Assembly (NCBI RefSeq): GCF_002776525.5
Contig: NC_045434.1
Coordinates: 112,368,393-112,432,392, forward strand
Direction: 5' to 3'
DNA: 64,000 bases
From: Piliocolobus tephrosceles
Lineage: Eukaryota; Chordata; Mammalia; Primates; Cercopithecidae
Below the pieces are notes generated by a model, which saw only the letters and a program-made list of their open reading frames with translations, was not told the DNA's origin and ran no database searches. Position 1 is the first letter of the stretch. Each line of letters opens with the position of its first letter. Positions 55,295 through 64,000 of the stretch are shown here, piece by piece. Position numbers and translations under genes: made by a program.

Positions 55295-55572
55295 ATTTTT
55301 TTTTTTTTTTTTTTTTTTGAGACAGGGTCTTGCCCAGGCTGGAGTGCAGCAGCCTCCGCTTTCTGGGCTTGAACTATCCTCCCACCTCAGCCTCCCAAGT
55401 AGCTGGGACTACAGGCATGTGCTATCATGCCCAGCTAGTTAGTTTTGTTTTTTGTAAAGACGGAGTCTTGCCATGTTGCCCAGGCCAGTGTTGAACAGCT
55501 GGGCTCAAGTGATCTTCCCACCTTGGCTTCCCAAAGTGCTGGGATTACAGATGTGAGTCACTGCACCTGGTC
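55295..55572 (-). mobile_element. Alu (old)
   Basis: Reverse Alu with a 23-nt poly(T). ATAATTTTT recurs at both borders as a probable target duplication. Confidence 0.92.
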
Positions 55573-56551
55573 ATTAATCATAATTTTTGATGAAAGCTCA
55601 CCAAGTCATTTTAGCATGTAACTTGTAAGTCTTTTAAAGAATTGTCACACTGCTATAACAAAACTTTGAGATCCATTTACTCACATAAATGAGGTTTCTC
55701 AACACATCTAATTAAAAAAAAATAGGGATAGTATTGATGCTAAACTGTTCATTTTATAAATCATAAACAGCCATATGAAGTAGTTGCTAAAAAGACACAT
55801 CATCTCATCAAAAGATGTTATAATAAAATGCTACTTTTTGTGTTTAATAATTACTTATCAATATTTATATCTGTTATTTTGATATCAGTTGTGTCCTAAG
55901 AGTAACTGTTTAAACAGTCAAATAGAAGAAAAAACTTTCAGAACAGCCTTATTGGAAATGAAACATTTTTAAAACGTAGGTAATTTTATATAATAATGTG
56001 ACCAATAGGAGATGTCTGAACATAAAAACATTTGTCACTAGGATAAAATTTTATCCACTCCATATCCAGATAGGGACTTTCTTGCTAGCAAATGCCACTA
56101 GTTTATTACCACATTTATAAGAATCACATGTTTGCTTGCTTTCCTAGGAATATTTATAAAGGAAGAAGACAGATTATAGATCTTCTACTTAACTCCTTCC
56201 TTCTCAGTCATTGATAGATGAAAAAGGGTGTTTCGTTGTTTATTTTAATTTACATTTTGAGTGACGTTGAATATTTGTTCACATGCTTATAACTGATTTG
56301 CACTTCTTTTTCTGCCTCATATAAATAGCAACAAAATATTGAAAAGCTGCAAAGTAGATGAGTCAAGTGGCCGTTACCTTAGCAGACTTGAGAAAGAGGA
56401 ATCTTAGCAGGCTGTGGAGCAATCTGATTTACACAGCTAAACCCTGCATAAGGCTCAGGAATTGGGAGCACTATATAACCCTAGAAGAGAGCATGATGGG
56501 CTAAAAATATGAGGAATGGTAGAAAGTCTGTTACAAGAATCAGTGAGATGC
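55573..56551. other. Intergenic, nothing recognised
   Basis: About 980 nt of A/T-rich sequence with no gene recognised. Confidence 0.5.
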
Positions 56552-56852
56552 GGCCGGGCGCAGTGGCTCACGCCTGTAATTCCAGCACTTTGGGAGGCCA
56601 AGACGGGCAGATCACGAAGAGGTCAGGAATTCGAGACCAGCCTGGCCAGTGTGGTGAAACCCCGTCTCTACTAAAAATACAAAAATTAGCTGGGCGTGGT
56701 GGCGTGTGCCTGTAGTCCCGGCTACTTGGGAGGCTGAGGCAGAAGAATCGCTTGAACCTGGGAGGCTAGGTTGCAGTGAGCCGAGATCATGCCACTGTAC
56801 TCCAGCCTGGGTGACAGAGCGAGACTCCATCTCAAAAAAAAAAAAAAAAAAT
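56552..56852 (+). mobile_element. Alu (AluS-like)
   Basis: Starts GGCCGGGCGCAGTGGCTCAC and ends in a poly(A) run. TCAGTGAG borders it on both sides. Confidence 0.95.
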
Positions 56853-58084
56853 TCAGTGAGTTGCTCAGATTCCTTCCCTATCATAGTAGAAGCCCAGAGA
56901 TTTAGCCTTATAAGAGGGTAAAACATAGATTCTCCAGCTTGGAGGACACCAGGCCCATTTAAGTGTGAAGATCTCATGTAGAAAAAAAGCAAGAAAATTA
57001 GAGGACTGACCTCTGAATAATGGGAGCTCATAAAAAGATAGGGGAGGAAATAATCAAATAATTTAATCAACAATCAATAACTTAGTGCTATTTATAATCT
57101 TTCAGGCTGACTAATTTATTTGATTCATATTAACTGTAAAATGCCATTTTCTAAGCTTTCACAAATGTTGGGGATAGTCAAAGGGCCTTTGTTCAGGTGA
57201 TTAAAGGAGGGGGTTTGCATTACCTCTTCCCTAAGCAATTATACCAAAGTGGCAAAACTAAAGAACTACGATTAAAAAACAAGAAACAAAAAGAATGGAT
57301 AATTTATAGAAGCTGTTCAATGATCTACTGATAAAGCTCAATAATCATTCCTTAAGTTGTCAGTGTATAAAGGCTGAGGCTGTAATTGGCTAAAGCTCTA
57401 ACTGGCTAAACTACCAAGGCAGGAAAACCCCCCTTACAAGCAAATATGAGATATATAATCAACCGTAGAAGAAAACAATAACTTCTGGGTCATCTATAGA
57501 GTCTCACTGTCCTGTCCAGGCTATAAGAAGCTTTTCTTCTAAGTGAGGCATTTCAGTTCAAGCCAGCCTGACTCTGGGATAGTAAACTCACAGGTAGTGA
57601 GTCTAACTGTGGGCTTTCTCTTATTTGTTTGAGGGGAATAGAGCAGTGGAGTGGCCATGCAAGGACCATTTCCCACCTGAAACCTGAAGGTTCCCGTGTC
57701 TGGACCTAGCTATTCCAGGTTACAACTAAGGGATACAGGGAAAAGAGCACTGAGTCCTCGTCCCCAAATCTGTCCAAACTAGCATGTAACTTTCAGGAAA
57801 TCCTCTCTCTGGACCAGCTATTCCTAACATCTAAAAAAAGGAGCCTGGACTAGTAAAGCTTAACATTTCCAAGTTTAGGATCAAAAAGTCCCTAGGCGAA
57901 CCCAAAGCAGGTCACCACCTTCTAAACGTCTCATTAATCCCAGTATGGAATCTTAGCGCCCCTTGTTGAGGGATCTCTCAGAGCTTCTTGACACCTCCCC
58001 GAGCGCCCTCCACACATGGCCCTGAAGAGTCAGTTATTATTCCTCCGTAAAACAGCATAATCTGGGGGATCAGGGTCTAAACCA
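56853..58084. other. Intergenic, possibly LTR-related
   Basis: No gene. Sequence around 57490-57840 (TATAAGAAGCTTTTCTTCTA and others) has a composition like retroviral LTR/flank DNA and adjoins the LTR-like element to the right, but I cannot name it. Confidence 0.35.
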
Positions 58085-58520
58085 CATGTTAGGAATAATG
58101 CTCAAAATCCTAAGGAAATCGAACACTCGAACAAAGGATTCTTAGCAAAGCAATTTTACTTCTGCACAGAGGGGTGCCTCCTTAGCCAGTTGCCATGAAA
58201 GCACACCTGAATAAAGGGGTACGAGAGCCTTTATTCCTGACGCAAGTCCTGCCCCTGTACCCTTTCCTCATTGGTTGGGGTCGGGTCGTACAATCTAAAC
58301 TAATCCCTGCTGGCTAAACATTTGATTTTGTGAGATAAGGTGCACCCGTAAAAGAAAGTAGAGAGGAAGGGAAGGGGTGTCTGTAATGAGCTAGAAAGTT
58401 AGTCCTCTTTCTGAATAAGGAAAGGAATGTGAGCTGGTACTGATAACTCCTAGTACTGTGGCGTGCCTGGGCATTTAACAAAGGCAAAAAGGAAAAGAGG
58501 AGAAAAAGGAAAAAGTTGGG
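58085..58520 (-). mobile_element. Probable ERV1-type LTR, reverse strand
   Basis: Read on the minus strand it has the order of an LTR: CCAAT box (ATTGG on plus at 58270-58274), AATAAA (58235-58230), a GTGCAGAAGTAAAATTGCTT region and ATTTCCTTAGGATTTTGAGC near the end. No viral reading frames were identified beside it. Ends and family are uncertain. Confidence 0.55.
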
Positions 58521-58724
58521 GGGATACTATGAATAAAAGATTGATCAGATTATTTGAAGAGAAACCTCATCATATCATGTAGGCGTGTGGACCAGGGCTT
58601 CTCTAGGTAAAGACTCGAAGGTGGAATGAACTCCCTCAACGATCTCCGTGTCTTCTACTTAAACTTTTGATGAAAAAATTTAGGTATTAATTTAAAGATG
58701 GCTGAGAGATATTTCGTAAAGACA

Positions 58725-58762
58725 CATGTAATAAAGGACTTTTATTCAAAATATACAAATAA

Positions 58763-58797
<35 letters not shown>

Positions 58798-59188
58798 AGA
58801 TGGAGTCTCGCTCTATCTCCAGGCTGGAGTGCAGTGGTATGATCTCGGCTCACTGCAACCTCTGCCTCCCTGGTTCAAGTGATTCTTCTGCCTCAGCCTC
58901 CCAAGTAGCTGGGACTACAGATGTGCACCACCACGCCCCGCTAATTTTTGTATTTTTAGGCCGCCACATTGGCCAGGATGGTCTCAATTTCTTGACCTTG
59001 TGATCTGCCCACCTCGGCCTCCCAAAGTGTTGGGATTACAGGTGTGAGCCACTGTGCCTGGCCACAAAGAACTCTTAACACTCAACAATAAGAAAAAAAC
59101 TCAATTAAAAATTGGGGAAAGGACCTAAATGACACCTCACTGAAGAAGATACACAAGTGGCAAATACGCATATGAAAAGATGTTCAAA
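58725..59188 (+). mobile_element. L1 fragment split by an Alu
   Basis: L1 ORF2-tail sequence: AAGGACTTTTATTCAAAATA before the Alu and ACTCAACAATAAGAAAAAAA plus GCATATGAAAAGATGTTCAA after it. Confidence 0.8.
58766..59063 (-). mobile_element. Alu inserted into L1, long poly(T)
   Basis: Reverse Alu with a 30-nt poly(T). ACAAATAACTCTT and ACAAAGAACTCTT flank it, a target duplication with one mismatch. Confidence 0.95.
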
Positions 59189-59242
59189 AGCTGGGCAGGG
59201 TGGCACACGCCTGTAGTCCCAGCTATTGGGGAGGCTGAGGGA
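59187..59242 (+). mobile_element. Short Alu fragment
   Basis: AGCTGGGCAGGGTGGCACAC through CCCAGCTATTGGGGAGGCTG only. Confidence 0.8.
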
Positions 59243-59493
59243 AAGCAATTTGCTGGTGATTTAGCTGCCGAGCCTTTATATAAGCAGGTCAACATAGCAA
59301 GAAAGGCAATGAAACTTGAAATAAGCTTGTTGAAGAAATCTTGGAGAAGAACTGGCATATAATTTTACAATTTTTTCTTAACCATTAACAAAGTTGAAAC
59401 ACCTTATTCAAGTGAGATGAAGGAACTGACTGATTAAAAATATTTATTGGTTTTCAAATTTTTTGACAATGAAAGGACATGCACTCATCCTAC
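59243..59493. other. Intergenic, nothing recognised
   Basis: About 250 nt. A plus-strand frame reading EISLLKKSWRRTGI ends at 59362, but I do not recognise it. Confidence 0.4.
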
Positions 59494-59806
59494 TTTTTTA
59501 TTTTTATTTATTTATTTATTCTTTTGAGATGGAGTCTTGCTCTGTCACCTAGGCTGGAGTGCAGTGGCCCGATCTTGGCTCACTGCAAGCTCCGCCTCCT
59601 GGGTTCACACTATCCTCCTGCCTCAGCCTCCTGAGTAGCTGGGACTACAGGTGCCCGCCACCACGTCCTGCTAATTTTTTGTAATTTTAGTAGAGGTGGG
59701 GTTTCACCGTGTTAGCCAGGATGGTCTCGATCTCCTGACTTAGTGATCCACCCACCTCGGCCTCCCAGAGTGCTGGGATTACAGGTGTGAGCCACCGCAC
59801 CCGGCC
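59494..59806 (-). mobile_element. AluY-like element with (TTTA)n tail
   Basis: Reverse Alu with TTTATTTATT tail, TTAGCCAGGATGGTCTCGAT and GCACCCGGCC end. CCTACTTTxTATTTT flanks it. Confidence 0.94.
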
Positions 59807-59835
59807 CCTACTTTATTTTTAAGGCTTGATATTAT

Positions 59836-60141
59836 TTTTTTCTTTCTCTTTTTGAGACAGGGTCTCACTCTGTTGCCCAGGCTGAAGTGCAGTGGCATGA
59901 TCACAGCTCACTGTAGCCATGACCTCCCAAGATCAAGCGATCCTCCCACCTCAGCCTCCCAAGAAGCTGGGACTACAGACTGGCACCACCATACATGGCT
60001 AATTTTTTATTTTTTATTTTTGTAAAGACAGGGTATCATTGTGTTGCCCAGACTGGTCTCAAACTCCTGCGCTCAAGCAATCCTCCTACCTTGTCCTCCC
60101 AAAATGCTGGGATTACAGGTGTGAGCCACAGTACACAGCCT
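59836..60141 (-). mobile_element. Alu (AluJ/S-like)
   Basis: Reverse Alu from CTTTTTGAGACAGGGTCTCA to GAGCCACAGTACACAGCC. Confidence 0.93.
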
Positions 60142-60553
60142 GGTAATTTTTCCTAACCCATTTCCTGTTTGACCTGAGAAATAAGCACTAGCACCCAGCT
60201 GCACTTTCTTTTTCTAAACAGGAAATGAGTTAACATGTCCAATCCAGCTTTTGTCAGTAACAAAGATGACATTTTAATTTCCATTTTTCTGAGTTAGCTC
60301 TCCGTTGATTCTGAATTCAAGCCCTGTCAAACACCTAACATCTAATAAACCCAAAATAGGGTTAAATGATCTGTTGTTTGGGGAAGGGGGCACTTCCTTT
60401 CCTTAGGTCAGAAAGACATGTGACCCATGGCAACAATAGCCAAAGCCTGCTGGCAATATCTGGCAACATTAGACGTGAAGCATCATTGTTAAAACCTGTT
60501 ACAGCAATACAAAAAGGAAAGAGCAGGTTTTTGAGAGGTGGGAAACACTTATG
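60142..60553. other. Intergenic, nothing recognised
   Basis: About 410 nt without a recognised feature. Confidence 0.5.
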
Positions 60554-60599
60554 CACGGTCATCCCTTGATATCCTTGAGGGATTGGTTCCAGGACCCCT

Positions 60600-60612
60600 C
60601 CCCCCCCCCCCA
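60600..60612. repeat. Poly(C) run
   Basis: An almost pure C homopolymer within the left end of the Tigger-type element. Such runs are prone to length error. Confidence 0.9.
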
Positions 60613-60719
60613 CCCAGGGATACCAAAATCCTCGGATGCTCAAGTCCCTTGTATAAAATGATGTAGTATTTGCATATAACCTCCCATATACTTTAAATCA
60701 TCTCTAGATTACTTATTTA

Positions 60720-60848
60720 TTTTTTGTAAAGGTGGAGTTTCGCCATGTTGCCCAGGCTGATCTTGAACTCCTAGACTCAAGGCAATCTGTCAGCTCAGTC
60801 TCCCAAAGTGCTGGGATTACAGGCATAAGCCACCACCCCAGTCTTATT
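60720..60848 (-). mobile_element. Partial Alu inserted into Tigger element
   Basis: Reverse Alu right-monomer part. TCTAGATTACTTA occurs on both sides as a 13-bp target duplication (about 60705-60717 and 60849-60861). Confidence 0.9.
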
Positions 60849-60920
60849 TCTAGATTACTTATAATACTTAATGCAATGTAAATACTTTGTAAATAATTAT
60901 ACTTTTAACATATTGTTTTT

Positions 60921-61226
60921 GGCCGGGCACGGTGGCTCATGCCTGTAATTCCAGCACTTTGGGAGGCCGAGGTGGGCGGATCACGAGGTCAGGAGATCGA
61001 GACCATCCTGGCTAACACAGTGAAACCTCGTCTCTACTAAAAATACAAAAAATTAGCAGGGCGTGGTGGTGGGCGCCTGTAGTCCCAGCTACTCAGGAGA
61101 CTGAGGCAGGAGAATGGTGTGAAACCGGGAGGTGGAGCTTGCAGTGAGCCAAGATCGTGCCACTGCACTCCAGCCTGGGCAACAGAGCGAGACTCCATCT
61201 CAAAAAAAACAAAAAACAAAAAAAAC
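60921..61226 (+). mobile_element. AluY-type element inserted into Tigger element
   Basis: Starts GGCCGGGCACGGTGGCTCAT, with TCACGAGGTCAGGAGATCG and CTGGCTAACACAGTGAAACC. ATTGTTTTT flanks it. Confidence 0.95.
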
Positions 61227-61338
61227 TCATTGTTTTTGACTGTTTTATCTTATTTCTTGTTTCTGTCCCAAATATTTTCAATTCACTGTTATTTGAATCT
61301 GTGGATGCAGAACCTGCAGATATGGAGGACCAACTGTA

Positions 61339-61666
61339 GGTAATTGTTCTTCACTCTTCCTTATTCTAAAAAAGTTTTACGAAAGAGGAAGTAGAGGTAA
61401 AAAGTAGCAGAGGTGTAGGTTGGTAGGGTCAGATCCAGATCAGGTAACCTGAAAACCCCAGCCTTTTTGCACTCCTGTATATAATTTGTGCATAGTACTT
61501 GGAGGGTATTTCCTCACCAAGGGAGAAAATATCAGTTCCCAGCTCCAACCAGAGCATGGTGAGAGCCAAACTGACCTGACCTCTCAGTCCAGCTCTGGTG
61601 CTTATGCAATTTATAATCTTGAATAACTATAAATCTCAGTTCCTCATTTGTAAAATGGAATCAATG
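61339..61666. other. Intergenic, MIR-like end
   Basis: No gene. The end (CTCAGTTCCTCATTTGTAAA near 61638) looks like part of a MIR, cut by the following Alu piece. Confidence 0.45.
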
Positions 61667-61758
61667 GAGCTGGCTGCAGTGGCATGTGCCTATAGTCCCA
61701 GCTACTAGGGAGGTTGAAGCAGGAGGATCACTTGAGCCCAGGAGTTTGAGGCTGTAGA
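61667..61758 (+). mobile_element. Partial Alu
   Basis: AGCTGGCTGCAGTGGCATGT through CCAGGAGTTTGAGGCTGTAG. Confidence 0.82.
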
Positions 61759-62211
61759 AAAAACTCTAGGAAAAAGAAAATAAACTAATCTGAGGAATGC
61801 AACCCCCTTTAAATTATAAGACCCATCAAGCCATCGAAATTCATGTTCCATACCCCACTTTGAGCTAAGTAATCTACCTGCTACATGGACTCCAGTCTGA
61901 GTGTCACTACCAATAGCCATAAATTAATCTAACGAAGTCATACTCTGGACACCATAACTCATACCCTATGGTTAAAAAATGCATAATCAATCACCAATCA
62001 ATGTTATTTCTGTGTACCAATGAAAATTCCTGGCAAACAACTTTTGTAATTGTCACTCTCCTGATTTGTCCTTTTTTCTTTAAAAAACTTGAGGCTCTGG
62101 GAGGTATTTCCTTGGTAGTTGTCCTGAACCTTAGCCCAAATAAACTCTCTATATTAATTTTGACTCTGTTTCTTTCTGAAGGTCAACAGATATGATCAAG
62201 ACTGTGAATAG
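61759..62211. other. Intergenic, nothing recognised
   Basis: About 450 nt with no recognised gene or repeat. Confidence 0.5.
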
Positions 62212-62513
62212 GGCCAGGCATGGTAGCTAACACCTGTAATCCCAACACTTTCGGAGGCCAAGGTGGTAAGATTGCTTGAGACCAGGAGTTTGAGACTAGC
62301 CTGGGCAACATAGTGAGACTTCATCTCTACAAAAAATAAACAAAATTAGCTGGGCACAGTGGTGTGCACCTATAGTTCCAGCTACTCTGGAGGGTGAGGT
62401 GGGAGGATTGCTTGAGCTTGGGAGGTTGAGGCTGTGGCAAGCTGAGACTGTGCCACTGCACTCCAGCCTGGGTGAAAGAGTGAGACCTTGTCTCAACAAA
62501 CAAACAAAAAACA
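62212..62513 (+). mobile_element. Alu (AluJ-like)
   Basis: Starts GGCCAGGCATGGTAGCTAAC and ends with (AAAC)n. A second Alu tail (CCACTGCACCCCAACTTGGA to about 62581) follows directly. Confidence 0.92.
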
Positions 62514-62589
62514 CTGCAAATAGCCACTGCACCCCAACTTGGACAACATAGGGAGATCCCATTTCTAAATGAAAAAAAAAAGGAATTAA

Positions 62590-62685
62590 TGATACTCAGC
62601 TTGCAAGTTTTTAATGAAGATTAAATGATTAATATATGTAAAATATCTAGTACCACAATGTACACAGAGTAGTTGGTTACAAAAG
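62590..62685 (+). mobile_element. Possible MIR 3' part
   Basis: GAAGATTAAATGATTAATAT and ACCACAATGTACACAGAGTA resemble a decayed MIR tail. Confidence 0.4.
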
Positions 62686-62695
62686 GTTATAGTAA

Positions 62696-62812
62696 AGCTG
62701 GGTGTGGTAGTATGCACCTGTAGTCCCACTTACTCAGGAGGCTGAGGCAGGATTATTTAGCCCAGGAGTTCAGATTAAGCCTGAACAACATACAGACCCC
62801 ATCCCTAAAATT
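62696..62812 (+). mobile_element. Partial Alu
   Basis: GCTGGGTGTGGTAGTATGCA through ACAGACCCCATCCCTA, lacking the rest of the element. Confidence 0.82.
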
Positions 62813-62927
62813 TAAGAAGTTATAATAAAGTACTAATTTTAAAAAAAATTATTATGTCATTATTGACTGTAATCCAGCTCTTCTGGACTCTTCCTGTGGA
62901 TTTTGTGGCTTGAGACTTGAAGGCACA

Positions 62928-63110
62928 CAGGTTAAGCATCCCTTATTTAAAATTTTTGGTGCCAGAAGTGTTTTGGATTTCAGATTTTGAAATATTTGCA
63001 TATACATAATGAGATATCTTGGGGCTAGGACCCAAACCTAAATATGAAATTCATTTGCATTTTGTATACACCTTATATACATAATCTGAAGGCAATTTTA
63101 TACAATATTT
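62928..63110 (+). mobile_element. Tigger-like (pogo-type) DNA transposon end
   Basis: CAGGTTAAGCATCCCTTATT, then TTTGGATTTCAGATTTTGAA, ATACATAATGAGATATCTTG and TATACACCTTATATACATA, as in Tigger-type consensus sequences. Only one end is present. Confidence 0.65.
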
Positions 63111-63111
63111 T

Positions 63112-64000
63112 CTTTTAAAATTTTTTAATTTTTATAAGTACATAGTAGGTGTATATATTTATGGAGTACATGAGATATTTTGATATAGGCATGTAATGCA
63201 TAATAATCACATAGAAAATGGGTTATCCATTCCTTCAAGCATTTATCCTTTGTGTTACAAACAATTTATTTATTTATTTATTTATTTATTTAGACAGAGT
63301 CTCACTCTGTCACCCAGGCTGGAGTGCAGTAGCATGATCTCAGCTCATTGAAACCTCTGCCTCCTGGGCTCAAGTGATTCTTGTGTCTCAGCCTCCCAAG
63401 TAGCGGGAATTACAGGTGTGTGCCACCACACCTGGCTAATTTTTGTACTTTAAGTAGAGATGGGGTTTTGCCATATTGGCCAGGCTGATCTTGAACTCCT
63501 GACCTCAGTGATCTGCCCACCTTGGCCTCTCAAAGTGCTAGGATTACAGGCACGAGCCACCATGCCCAGCCATCTGTTTATACTCCTAAGTTATTTTAAA
63601 GTGTACATGGTATTAACTCTTTAAATATTTGGTGGAATTCAGCAGTGAAGCCAGCAGGTCCTGGGCTTTTCTTTATTGGGGAACTTTTTATTACATCTTT
63701 GATCTCATTACTTGTTATTGGTCTATTCAGGATTTGGATTTCTTCATTTTTCAATCTTGGTGAGTTGTATGTGTCTAGGAATTTACTCATTCCTCTAGAT
63801 TCTCTAACTTATTGGCATATAGTTGCTAATAGTAGCCACTAATGATCCTTTGAATTTCTGTGTTATCAGCAGTAATGTCTCCTTTTTTGTCTCTGATTTT
63901 ATTTGGGCCTTCTCCCTTTTTTCTTTGTTAGTCTGGCTAAAGGTGTGCCAATTTTGTTTATCTTTAAAAAAAAAAAAACACCCAATTTTTGGTTTAGTTT
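63112..64000 (-). mobile_element. L1 (reverse strand) with internal deletion, split by an Alu, running off the window
   Basis: The 3' UTR part at 63112-63265 (ATATATTTATGGAGTACATG, GCATTTATCCTTTGTGTTAC) continues after the Alu. From about 63610 it jumps to ORF2 reverse-transcriptase-region sequence (minus-strand peptide RPITSNEIKDVIKSSPIKKS then PGPAGFTAEFH). Stops and frameshifts occur, so it is not an active copy. Confidence 0.88.
63266..63571 (-). mobile_element. Alu with (TTTA)n tail, inserted into L1
   Basis: Reverse Alu beginning TTTAGACAGAGTCTCACTCT and ending CCACCATGCCCAGCC. Its former poly(T) is now a (TTTA)n repeat at 63266-63291. Confidence 0.94.

Larger units (their letters stand above)
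60554..61338 (+). mobile_element. Tigger/MER2-type DNA transposon split by two Alus
   Basis: The left end CGGTCATCCCTTGATATCC and the mirrored right end GGAGGACCAACTGTA are inverted termini of a Tigger/MER2-like element. ATAAAATGATGTAGTATTTG and TTTAAATCATCTCTAGATTA lie inside. Alu pieces at 60720-60848 and 60921-61226 interrupt it. A poly(C) run lies at 60600-60612. Confidence 0.82.

Noticed and set aside
59180..59362. Plus-strand ORF ending EISLLKKSWRRTGI considered as a pseudogene
   Set aside because: Its first third is an Alu fragment and the rest matches no protein I know; it is too short to support a call.
1..64000. tRNA, rRNA, U6, 7SK and Y RNA genes
   Set aside because: I looked for their hallmark segments. 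The only tRNA-like phrase (GATTTGAATCC near 1310) belongs to a MIR.

Overview
The window is primate genomic DNA. It has long introns with GT-AG junctions, dense Alu, L1, MIR, MER5 and Tigger repeats, and two recognisable vertebrate genes, both on the minus strand. One young AluY copy at 11961-12288 carries the base pattern I associate with Old World monkey AluY subfamilies: CTCAAGCC near its start, GAGACGGGC, an extra A in the mid A-run, and GGGCGAGATGG in place of GGGCGTGGTGG. I therefore lean towards a cercopithecid such as a macaque, baboon or vervet rather than human. The locus corresponds to human 1p13.3, read here in the opposite direction to the human reference.

Positions 1-28573 hold FNDC7. 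All coding exons are present: 12 exons and a 733-residue product rebuilt in frame from GT-AG junctions, with the stop codon at 175-177 and the start at 28571-28573. The protein is a signal peptide followed by eight fibronectin type III modules. Each module is encoded by its own phase 1-1 exon of 255-261 nt. A short C-terminal tail is encoded by two tiny coding segments. The 3' UTR runs off the left edge of the window.

Positions 28574-41504 separate the genes. They hold a plus-strand L1 fragment split by Alus, further Alus, a minus-strand L1 3' end, unassigned older sequence, and near the right side the 3' UTR of PRPF38B.

Positions 41505-48941 hold PRPF38B, complete in 6 coding exons (546 residues). 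It has an N-terminal Ala/Gln-rich segment, a PRP38 domain and a long C-terminal Arg/Ser-rich domain. It starts in a CpG-rich promoter (about 48480-49330) with a CCAAT box and a YY1-type AAGATGGCGG site. The block from about 39.4 to 51.1 kb contains only one clear Alu, in contrast to both flanks.

Positions 49400-64000 look intergenic: many Alus, a minus-strand L1M interrupted by an LTR-like block, a second LTR-like element, a Tigger/MER2-type DNA transposon split by two Alus, and a minus-strand L1 ORF2 fragment at the right edge.

The two genes are arranged head to tail, with PRPF38B upstream of FNDC7, but nothing indicates a shared function. PRPF38B is a nuclear splicing factor and FNDC7 a predicted secreted protein. 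I found no CRISPR array, operon, tRNA or rRNA gene and no new defence-like system. The most informative observations are the cysteine-patterned FN3 modules of FNDC7, the micro-exons, the open upstream frame and uORF in the PRPF38B leader, and several repeat-on-repeat insertions.
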